The position numbers and the translations under genes are program-made. Below the pieces are notes generated by a model. That model was not told where the DNA came from, did not search any database, and saw nothing but the letters and a program-made list of their open reading frames with translations. Positions 53,601 to 64,000 of a DNA stretch of 64,000 nucleotides are shown here, in pieces (the first letter of the stretch is position 1; each line of letters opens with the position of its first letter). Origin of the DNA: Protula sp. h YS-2021 (lineage: Eukaryota; Annelida; Polychaeta; Sabellida; Serpulidae); the NCBI GenBank assembly GCA_949752745.1, contig OX457034.1, positions 29,865,544 through 29,929,543 of the forward strand, read 5' to 3'.

Positions 53601-56600
53601 GTTCGTTCGTTGCATAGACTGCACATCCTAGCTTTTATTTTAGTGTTAATGCATGTTTAACTGGCCAGTCGTTAACTGGTCAACCGTCAATGATGGATAA
53701 TGGATTTACAGACATGTCTTGTTATATTTTCCATGTTGATCAAACCAACACAGGTTAAACAAGACCCAAACAGTCTGAGAAATCTGATAGATTCACAGCA
53801 GGTTATATACAAATAGTGAAAATGGTTAATTTGGTGGATACGTTAAATTTTGAAAGTGGAATATCTTTAAAAGTATTGGTGATAGAGAGACGGGGATTTG
53901 ACGAGGTGATATGGCGAATATGAATTATGTATGATCCAGTAGTGTTTTTAGGCCATTCTGAGCCCTTTAAATTGCACTTTTACAAAGGCAAAGTTTTCTA
54001 CAGGCGAGTGTTAAATGAATGGTTTTAAGAACAGCGAGATAGTTTTTTTATAAATAGATTTGTCTATTTCTTAGTGATTGGATGAATGATCAGATCAGTC
54101 CTGGAAAAAACTTCACAATAACTATGTAACTGTTTGATATATTTTTTTAAAGTAAACCTTTGTAACCATATACATCCTTCATGTTACCAGTTACCAATAC
54201 AAATATATGTAATGTAAGAAGCTACTAAATTTCAACTTACAATTTAGATGTTTTCAGCATTTTATTTACAGTAGACTTTGTAAACCTAAATAATTAAAAT
54301 GTACTTCTATTTCCAGCCGAGTGTGAGATGTGAGAAATAATTCTGGGGTTACGGTATATACCGCCAACAACTGGAAAAATAAAAATAAATCAAGGGGTAA
54401 TGTCATTGAATGTGTGATTTGTTTTAAGAACTACAAAAAGATGTATGTATTCCATAGGTAAAAATTGTAATTTATTTCTGCATACAAACAATATGTATTT
54501 GCACCAATTATCAACTCTAAAGAAATCAGGTATTACACATATACCACCGACAAAAATGAAAATCCTGTGACTTTCTCAGTGAATTTGTGATATGGTTCAA
54601 GAGCTAGAAAGGAATGTATGTATACCTTTAGTAAAATTTGAACTTTATTTCTGGATACAAGCAATCGGTAGCTGCAACAAGTATCAACAGAAACAAATCA
54701 CCAGAAAACATTGATGTAAAAATTCAAAGGTCCAGTACATAATACGGCATATCCTCGTCTCGGACATTTGTCGTTGTCATGTATCTGCGCCGTATGTCGA
54801 ATTATGCTGACACAGTTGACGCCCCACTCTAGCGCTATTACTCTTATATTTATGACTTCCTTAAAATCTAAGCGGTTATTGTTGCAAGATCAAAGATTTC
54901 AATTTAGTTCGTTCGTTGCATAGACTGCACATCCTAGCTTTTATTTTAGTGTTAATGCATGTTTAACTGGCCAGTCGTTAACTGGTCAACCGTCAATGAT
55001 GGATAATGGATTTACAGACATGTCTTGTTATATTTTCCATGTTGATCAAACCAACACAGGTTAAACAAGACCCAAACAGTCTGAGAAATCTGATAGATTC
55101 ACAGCAGGTTATATACAAATAGTGAAAATGGTTAATTTGGTGGATACGTTAAATTTTGAAAGTGGAATATCTTTAAAAGTATTGGTGATAGAGAGACGGG
55201 GATTTGACGAGGTGATATGGCGAATATGAATTATGTATGATCCAGTAGTGTTTTTAGGCCATTCTGAGCCCTTTAAATTGCACTTTTACAAAGGCAAAGT
55301 TTTCTACAGGCGAGTGTTAAATGAATGGTTTTAAGAACAGCGAGATAGTTTTTTTATAAATAGATTTGTCTATTTCTTAGTGATTGGATGAATGATCAGA
55401 TCAGTCCTGGAAAAAACTTCACAATAACTATGTAACTGTTTGATATATTTTTTTAAAGTAAACCTTTGTAACCATATACATCCTTCATGTTACCAGTTAC
55501 CAATACAAATATATGTAATGTAAGAAGCTACTAAATTTCAACTTACAATTTAGATGTTTTCAGCATTTTATTTACAGTAGACTTTGTAAACCTAAATAAT
55601 TAAAATGTACTTCTATTTCCAGCCGAGTGTGAGATGTGAGAAATAATTCTGGGGTTACGGTATATACCGCCAACAACTGGAAAAATAAAAATAAATCAAG
55701 GGGTAATGTCATTGAATGTGTGATTTGTTTTAAGAACTACAAAAAGATGTATGTATTCCATAGGTAAAAATTGTAATTTATTTCTGCATACAAACAATAT
55801 GTATTTGCACCAATTATCAACTCTAAAGAAATCAGGTATTACACATATACCACCGACAAAAATGAAAATCCTGTGACTTTCTCAGTGAATTTGTGATATG
55901 GTTCAAGAGCTAGAAAGGAATGTATGTATACCTTTAGTAAAATTTGAACTTTATTTCTGGATACAAGCAATCGGTAGCTGCAACAAGTATCAACAGAAAC
56001 AAATCACCAGAAAACATTGATGTAAAAATTCAAAGGTCCAGTACATAATACGGCATATCCTCGTCTCGGACATTTGTCGTTGTCATGTATCTGCGCCGTA
56101 TGTCGAATTATGCTGACACAGTTGACGCCCCACTCTAGCGCTATTACTCTTATATTTATGACTTCCTTAAAATCTAAGCGGTTATTGTTGCAAGATCAAA
56201 GATTTCAATTTAGTTCGTTCGTTGCATAGACTGCACATCCTAGCTTTTATTTTAGTGTTAATGCATGTTTAACTGGCCAGTCGTTAACTGGTCAACCGTC
56301 AATGATGGATAATGGATTTACAGACATGTCTTGTTATATTTTCCATGTTGATCAAACCAACACAGGTTAAACAAGACCCAAACAGTCTGAGAAATCTGAT
56401 AGATTCACAGCAGGTTATATACAAATAGTGAAAATGGTTAATTTGGTGGATACGTTAAATTTTGAAAGTGGAATATCTTTAAAAGTATTGGTGATAGAGA
56501 GACGGGGATTTGACGAGGTGATATGGCGAATATGAATTATGTATGATCCAGTAGTGTTTTTAGGCCATTCTGAGCCCTTTAAATTGCACTTTTACAAAGG

Positions 56601-59379
56601 CAAAGTTTACTACAGGCGAGTGTTAAATGAATGGTTTTAAGAACAGCGAGATAGTTTTTTTATAAATAGATTTGTCTATTTCTTAGTGATTGGATGAATG
56701 ATCAGATCAGTCCTGGAAAAAACTTCACAATAACTATGTAACTGTTTGATATATTTTTTTAAAGTAAACCTTTGTAACCATATACATCCTTCATGTTACC
56801 AGTTACCAATACAAATATATGTAATGTAAGAAGCTACTAAATTTCAACTTACAATTTAGATGTTTTCAGCATTTTATTTACAGTAGACTTTGTAAACCTA
56901 AATAATTAAAATGTACTTCTATTTCCAGCCGAGTGTGAGATGTGAGAAATAATTCTGGGGTTACGGTATATACCGCCAACAACTGGAAAAATAAAAATAA
57001 ATCAAGGGGTAATGTCATTGAATGTGTGATTTGTTTTAAGAACTACAAAAAGATGTATGTATTCCATAGGTAAAAATTGTAATTTATTTCTGCATACAAA
57101 CAATATGTATTTGCACCAATTATCAACTCTAAAGAAATCAGGTATTACACATATACCACCGACAAAAATGAAAATCCTGTGACTTTCTCAGTGAATTTGT
57201 GATATGGTTCAAGAGTTAGAAAGGAATGTATGTATACCTTTAGTAAAATTTGAACTTTATTTCTGGATACAAGCAATCGGTAGCTGCAACAAGTATCAAC
57301 AGAAACAAATCACCAGAAAACATTGATGTAAAAATTCAAAGGTCCAGTACATAATACGGCATATCCTCGTCTCGGACATTTGTCGTTGTCATGTATCTGC
57401 GCCGTATGTCGAATTATGCTGACACAGTTGACGCCCCACTCTAGCGCTATTACTCTTATATTTATGACTTCCTTAAAATCTAAGCGGTTATTGTTGCAAG
57501 ATCAAAGATTTCAATTTAGTTCGTTCGTTGCATAGACTACACATCCTAGCTTTTATTTTAGTGTTAATGCATGTTTAACTGGCCATTCGTTAACTGGTCA
57601 ACCGTCAATGATGGATAATGGATTTACAGACATGTCTTGTTATATTTTCCATGTTGATCAAACCAACACAGGTTAAACAAGACCCAAACAGTCTGAGAAA
57701 TCTGATAGATTCACAGCAGGTTATATACAAATAGTGAAAATGGTTAATTTGGTGGATACGTTAAATTTTGAAAGTGGAATATCTTTAAAAGTATTGGTGA
57801 TAGAGAGACGGGGATTTGACGAGGTGATATGGCGAATATGAATTATGTATGATCCAGTAGTGTTTTTAGGCCATTCTGAGCCCTTTAAATTGCACTTTTA
57901 CAAAGGCAAAGTTTTCTACAGGCGAGTGTTAAATGAATGGTTTTAAGAACAGCGAGATAGTTTTTTATAAATAGATTTGTCTATTTCTTAGTGATTGGAT
58001 GAATGATCAGATCAGTCCTGGAAAAAACTTCACAATAACTATGTAACTGTTTGATATATTTTTTTAAAGTAAACCTTTGTAACCATATACATCCTTCATG
58101 TTACCAGTTACCAATACAAATATATGTAATGTAAGAAGCTACTAAATTTCAACTTACAATTTAGATGTTTTCAGCATTTTATTTACAGTAGACTTTGTAA
58201 ACCTAAATAATTAAAATGTACTTCTATTTCCAGCCGAGTGTGAGATGTGAGAAATAATTCTGGGGTTACGGTATATACCGCCAACAACTGGAAAAATAAA
58301 AATAAATCAAGGGGTAATGTCATTGAATGTGTGATTTGTTTTAAGAACTACAAAAAGATGTATGTATTCCATAGGTAAAAATTGTAATTATTTCTGCATA
58401 CAAACAATATGTATTTGCACCAATTATCAACTCTAAAGAAATCAGGTATTACACATATACCACCGACAAAAATGAAAATCCTGTGACTTTCTCAGTGAAT
58501 TTGTGATATGGTTCAAGAGCTAGAAAGGAATGTATGTATACCTTTAGTAAAATTTGAACTTTATTTCTGGATACAAGCAATCGGTAGCTGCAACAAGTAT
58601 CAACAGAAACAAATCACCAGAAAACATTGATGTAAAAATTCAAAGGTCCAGTACATAATACGGCATATCCTCGTCTCGGACATTTGTCGTTGTCATGTAT
58701 CTGCGCCGTATGTCGAATTATGCTGACACAGTTGACGCCCCACTCTAGCGCTATTACTCTTATATTTATGACTTCCTTAAAATCTAAGCGGTTATTGTTG
58801 CAAGATCAAAGATTTCAATTTAGTTCGTTCGTTGCATAGACTGCACATCCTAGCTTTTATTTTAGTGTTAATGCATGTTTAACTGGCCATTCGTTAACTG
58901 GTCAACCGTCAATGATGGATAATGGATTTACAGACATGTCTTGTTATATTTTCCATGTTGATCAAACCAACACAGGTTAAACAAGACCCAAACAGTCTGA
59001 GAAATCTGATAGATTCACAGCAGGTTATATACAAATAGTGAAAATGGTTAATTTGGTGGATACGTTAAATTTTGAAAGTGGAATATCTTTAAAAGTATTG
59101 GTGATAGAGAGACGGGGATTTGACGAGGTGATATGGCGAATATGAATTATGTATGATCCAGTAGTGTTTTTAGGCCATTCTGAGCCCTTTAAATTGCACT
59201 TTTACAAAGGCAAAGTTTTCTACAGGCGAGTGTTAAATGAATGGTTTTAAGAACAGCGAGATAGTTTTTTTATAAATAGATTTGTCTATTTCTTAGTGAT
59301 TGGATGAATGATCAGATCAGTCCTGGAAAAAACTTCACAATAACTATGTAACTGTTTGATATATTTTTTTAAAGTAAAC
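47628..59379 (+). repeat. S block 4: nine short units (seven of 1,306 bp, two of 1,305 bp)
   Basis: Units start at 47628, 48934, 50240, 51546, 52852, 54158, 55464, 56770 and 58075. The last two have each lost one T, in the T-run before ataaatag (near 57967) and in gtaattattt (near 58388). Private changes include gatacgAtaaa near 52538 and gtttActacagg near 56609. Units at 54158, 55464 and 58075 have aagagCtag, while 56770, lying between them, has the usual aagagTtag. The unit at 56770 has catagactAc (57539), otherwise found only in L unit 37. Confidence 0.95.
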
Positions 59380-62300
59380 CTTTGTAACCATATACATCCT
59401 TCATGTTACCAGTTACCAATACAAATATATGTAATGTAAGAAGCTACTAAATTTCAACTTACAATTTAGATGTTTTCAGCATTTTATTTACAGTAGACTT
59501 TGTAAACCTAAATAATTAAAATGTACTTCTATTTCCAGCCGAGTGTGAGATGTGAGAAATAATTCTGGGGTTACGGTATATACCGCCAACAACTGGAAAA
59601 ATAAAAATAAATCAAGGGGTAATGTCATTGAATGTGTGATTTGTTTTAAGAACTACAAAAAGATGTATGTATTCCATAGGTAAAAATTGTAATTTATTTC
59701 TGCATACAAACAATATGTATTTGCACCAATTATCAACTCTAAAGAAATCAGGTATTACACATATACCACCGACAAAAATGAAAATCCTGTGACTTTCTCA
59801 GTGAATTTGTGATATGGTTCAAGAGTTAGAAAGGAATGTATGTATACCTTTAGTAAAATTTGAACTTTATTTCTGGATACAAGCAATCGGTAGCTGCAAC
59901 AAGTATCAACAGAAACAAATCACCAGAAAACATTGATGTAAAAATTCAAAGGTCCAGTACATAATACGGCATATCCTCGTCTCGGACATTTGTCGTTGTC
60001 ATGTATCTGCGCCGTATGTCGAATTATGCTGACACAGTTGACGCCCCACTCTAGCGCTATTACTCTTATATTTATGACTTCCTTAAAATCTAAGCGGTTA
60101 TTGTTGCAAGATCAAAGATTTCAATTTAGTTCGTTCGTTGCATAGACTACACATCCTAGCTTTTATTTTAGTGTTAATGCATGTTTAACTGGCCATTCGT
60201 TAACTGGTCAACCGTCAATGATGGATAATGGATTTACAGACATGTCTTGTTATATTTTCCATGTTGATCAAACCAACACAGGTTAAACAAGACCCAAACA
60301 GTCTGAGAAATCTGATAGATTCACAGCAGGTTATATACAATTCCAGTGACATTGAAAAATGGTGTGTAAAATTACTGATAGAGAATTGAATTGGATAGAG
60401 CATTGGTTCGGTAAGCCGAAGGTCCCGAGTTCGACTCCAGCTCGGGGCGGCATGCAGGGAATTGACATTTGCTCAAATTGCCTTGGCTAAGCAAATACAG
60501 TAGATAAGATCACCTATGAAGGAATTTAAAGTTGACGCCCACTTAGCGTTTCAGCCATTCCTTAAAAAACATTTTAGAAAGAAGTTAGTTTGGGCATCGT
60601 CCAATGACTTTCTTTATTTGAGTTGCCAAAGTCAATAAAATTATTTATTTTTAAACGATCAAAAGTTTCAGGGAGTGAACTCTGTAAAAAAAAAAAACAA
60701 AAAAAAACATAGGTTTTGCCTGTAACACTTTGGTCCCTTTTTATTCTATATTGATATTGAATGTTTCAAGTCAAACCGTAAACAAGAAGAAAAAAGTGTA
60801 AGCAACGCCTGTTTTGAAAGATTTACAATGCAGCAATAAATGTTGCAATCACTCACTTTTTCCCACACCACAATCCAATTCAGATGGGAAGGTATGTAGT
60901 TTATAAACAGGCTCGAGCATCCATACAGATAGTGCTGTGCAGGTTATGGCAGTAATACAGTTGGCTGAAAGTTGGCTCGGGAGTGCGAGGGCGTAAGCGT
61001 TCCGGTGTTCTTCGGGACCCGGTGGATCGAGCTGGAACTCGGCTGTAGAAAGGCGAAAGGCGGCGTAAAACCCGCCCGGTATGCCGAAGCCCCGCCACTG
61101 ACCAATGCACACTGTGGTTGATCATTGACGGTGGCTGGGGTGGCCGTATATACGTCAGGCTTCTGGCAGCAAGCCATAATATATATCCTGCACTGCACGC
61201 TTCACTTTTTGTTTTTTTTTACCTTTGATTATGTTTTATTTTATCCAAGAGGTAGGTTATTGTTTCTACTTCATACAAAACTTATGCAAGATTTAATCAT
61301 ATTTTATTGCTGGTGCATGCACATAGAAGGCTCTAGAATATGCACAACAGTATTCCACACTCCTCTAGTATCGCTTGTTCAATGCTCTTTCAATCCAACT
61401 GGACAATCAAAAGCTGTGCGTCTCACACTTCTTGATCTCTCTCACACTGCTTGATCTCTTCAATCATGGCATTCTACCTACGTCAGTTGCAGAGTTACTT
61501 CGGGATTGAAGGCACAGAGTACGATCGTTGTACCTTACTAAGATCGAGGATGTATATTCAGACACCGTAATATCATACTGAATTTTACTTCAGGTTTTAA
61601 ACAAATATTAAGTAGTCTTAAAACTGTTTGATTTTACATACACCGTTTATAAGAGAATGACATTGAAGCATTAACTTTGGCCATTTTTTCTATCTTAAAC
61701 CATTTCAAAGAGAATAAAATACTCAGACAAAAGTACAGATGCTCAATAATCTTTCAGATCAAGGCAGATCGATGAACTTTCTAAAATACATAAACCTATT
61801 TTATTGCTAAACATTAAAATATCTGCAATAAAGAAAATTTTAATGGTTATAAAAGTAAGATTGTAATGTGTGGATAAGTTTGTACAGTGTAGCTAAAGTG
61901 AAAAGGTGGTAGTAGAATTTGCAAAGTGGGGATACCTGCTTGACCTCTTCCGAGGATCATAATTTTAAAACTGATCTATGTGAAAATAAAAGAAGAAAGT
62001 TAATTTTCCTTGGAAAATAATAAAAAGTCAAATATATTGTACTTGCGATTGAAGAAAAATGGGCACGGTTGGGGAGAGGAAGAGCAAAGGAAGACGGATG
62101 TATGTAAATGTCTTGAGTAATAATGTGAAATAGTGAAAGTGGTTAATTTGGTGGATAGGTTAAATTTTGAAAGTGGAATATCTTTAAAAATATTGGTGAT
62201 AGAGAGACGGGGATTTGACGAGGTGATATGGCGAATATGAATTATGTATGATCCAGTAGTGTTTTTAGGCCATTCTGAGCCCTTTAAATTGCACTTTTAC

Positions 62301-62475
62301 AAAGGCAAAGTTTTCTACAGGCGAGTGTTAAATGAATGGTTTTAAGAACAGCGAGATAGTTTTTTTTATAAATAGATTTGTCTATTTCTTAGTGATTGGA
62401 TGAATGATCAGATCAGTCCTGAAAAAAACTTCACAATAACTATGTAACTGTTTGATATATTTTTTTAAAGTAAAC
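59380..62475 (+). repeat. L unit 37 (3,096 bp)
   Basis: A complete long unit with the gtGtaagc, six-T and ggccaTtcg alleles of units 1-3. It shares catagactAc (60149) with the short unit at 56770 but not with its immediate neighbour at 58075. It also has cagccatTcc in the SINE body, an A12-C-A9 tail, and eight T before ataaatag. Confidence 0.95.
60379..60707 (+). mobile_element. SINE-like element in L unit 37
   Basis: Amplified copy with intact B-box. The body has cagccatTcc where the other copies have cagccatccc, and the tail is A12-C-A9. Confidence 0.6.
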
Positions 62476-63778
62476 CTTTGTAACCATATACATCCTTCAT
62501 GTTACCAGTTACCAATACAAATATATGTAATGTAAGAAGCTACTAAATTTCAACTTACAATTTAGATGTTTTCAGCATTTTATTTACAGTAGACTTTGTA
62601 AACCTAAATAATTAAAATGTACTTCTATTTCCAGCCGAGTGTGAGATGTGAGAAATAATTCTGGGGTTACGGTATATACCGCCAACAACTGGAAAAATAA
62701 AAATAAATCAAGGGGTAATGTCATTGAATGTGTGATTTGTTTTAAGAACTACAAAAAGATGTATGTATTCCATAGGTAAAAATTGTAATTTATTTCTGCA
62801 TACAAACAATATGTATTTGCACCAATTATCAACTCTAAAGAAATCAGGTATTACACATATACCACCGACAAAAATGAAAATCCTGTGACTTTCTCAGTGA
62901 ATTTGTGATATGGTTCAAGAGTTAGAAAGGAATGTATGTATACCTTTAGTAAAATTTGAACTTTATTTCTGGATACAAGCAATCGGTAGCTGCAACAAGT
63001 ATCAACAGAAACAAATCACCAGAAAACATTGATGTAAAAATTCAAAGGTCCAGTACATAATACGGCATATCCTCGTCTCGGACATTTGTCGTTGTCATGT
63101 ATCTGCGCCGTATGTCGAATTATGCTGACACAGTTGACGCCCCACTCTAGCGCTATTACTCTTATATTTATGACTTCCTTAAAATCTAAGCGGTTATTGT
63201 TGCAAGATCAAAGATTTCAATTTAGTTCGTTCGTTGCATAGACTGCACATCCTAGCTTTTATTTTAGTGTTAATGCATGTTTAACTGGCCAGTCGTTAAC
63301 TGGTCAACCGTCAATGATGGATAATGGATTTACAGACATGTCTTGTTATATTTTCCATGTTGATCAAACCAACACAGGTTAAACAAGACCCAAACAGTCT
63401 GAGAAATCTGATAGATTCACAGCAGGTTATATACAATTCCAGTGACATTGAAAAATGGTGTGTAAAATTACTGATAGAGAATTGAATTGGATAGAGCATT
63501 GGTTCGGTAAGCCGAAGGTCCCGAGTTCGACTCCAGCTCGGGGCGGCATGCAGGGAATTGACATTTGCTCAAATTGCCTTGGCTAAGCAAATACAGTAGA
63601 TAAGATCACCTATGAAGGAATTTAAAGTTGACGCCCACTTAGCGTTTCAGCCATCCCTTAAAAAACATTTTAGAAAGAAGTTAGTTTGGGCATCGTCCAA
63701 TGACTTTCTTTATTTGAGTTGCCAAAGTCAATAAAATTATTTATTTTTAAACGATCAAAAGTTTCAGGGAGTGAACTC

Positions 63779-63810
<32 letters not shown>

Positions 63811-64000
63811 CATAGGTTTTGCCTGTAACACTTTGGTCCCTTTTTATTCTATATTGATATTGAATGTTTCAAGTCAAACCGTAAACAAGAAGAAAAAAGT
63901 GTAAGCAACGCCTGTTTTGAAAGATTTACAATGCAGCAATAAATGTTGCAATCACTCACTTTTTCCCACACCACAATCCAATTCAGATGGGAAGGTATGT
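62476..64000 (+). repeat. L unit 38, truncated by the window edge
   Basis: The first 1,525 bp of a long unit, ending inside the L-only segment before the CpG-rich stretch. It has the longest uninterrupted A-tail in the window (about 29 A, 63782-63810). It combines ggccaGtcg, typical of units 18, 19 and 27, with gtGtaagc, typical of units 1-3, so it looks recombinant between the two L subfamilies. Confidence 0.94.
63475..63810 (+). mobile_element. SINE-like element in truncated L unit 38
   Basis: Amplified copy with intact B-box and the longest tail in the window, about 29 uninterrupted A. The element is complete although its host unit is cut by the window edge. Confidence 0.6.

Larger units (their letters stand above)
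1..64000. repeat. Two-class tandem satellite array filling the window
   Basis: The sequence beginning ctttgtaaccatatacatcc recurs at 38 positions in the same orientation, and everything between recurrences is near-identical. Two unit lengths exist: about 3.1 kb (L, eight complete and one truncated) and 1,306 bp (S, 29 copies). No unique sequence interrupts the array and neither edge of the window leaves it, so the true array is longer. Open frames recur only because the units recur. They are short, overlap in several frames and resemble no family I recognise. Base 1 is an arbitrary phase. Copy number in the real genome may differ because near-identical repeats are hard to assemble. Confidence 0.98.

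Noticed and set aside
1..64000. 5S rRNA, snRNA or spliced-leader gene cluster
   Set aside because: Tandem units of 1-3 kb made me look for such genes, but I found none of the conserved 5S, U1, U2 or U6 sequence blocks in either strand of a unit.
1..64000. CRISPR array or prokaryotic operon features
   Set aside because: Repeat units are kilobases long without short repeat-spacer structure, and there are no genes with ribosome binding sites.

Overview
The whole 64 kb is one head-to-tail tandem array of a non-coding, AT-rich satellite repeat. I count 37 complete units and one truncated unit, all in the same orientation. The window contains no credible protein gene, rRNA gene or CRISPR array. 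Its features fit a eukaryotic, probably animal, genome: kilobase-scale satellite units, an internal tRNA-like Pol III B-box followed by a body and an A-tail (a SINE-like element), and very little coding potential. I cannot name the species or the chromosomal location (centromeric, subtelomeric, sex or B chromosome) from sequence alone.

There are two length classes. The long unit (L) is about 3,095-3,101 bp. The short unit (S) is 1,306 bp, with two copies of 1,305 bp. S equals L without a 1,789-bp central segment (positions 962-2750 of the first unit), joined at an identical 2-bp AA microhomology in all copies. Setting the unit start at base 1, the order is L L L (1-9289), 8 S (9290-19737), one L with a 181-bp internal deletion (19738-22654), 5 S (22655-29184), L L (29185-35385), 7 S (35386-44527), L (44528-47627), 9 S (47628-59379), L (59380-62475), and a truncated L (62476-64000). 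Blocks are irregular (8, 5, 7 and 9 S units), so there is no fixed higher-order period.

Inside a unit, the part common to L and S (unit 1: 1-961 and 2751-3095) holds a degenerate internal duplication of about 180 bp, a 12-bp palindrome and an AT-rich TATA-like/hairpin segment. The L-only segment holds a SINE-like element with an A-tail of variable length, a CpG-rich stretch of about 180 bp that contrasts with the AT-rich surroundings, a T-run, a 19-bp tandem duplication and a 10-bp palindrome. Units differ by only a few substitutions. The pattern of shared variants points to ongoing homogenisation by unequal exchange or gene conversion between S and L. Three differences fixed between the classes cluster within about 60 bp of the S junction.

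The array has no genes that work together. The most interesting aspects are its two-class architecture, the recombination record in its variants, and the embedded Pol III-like and CpG-rich modules present only in the L class.
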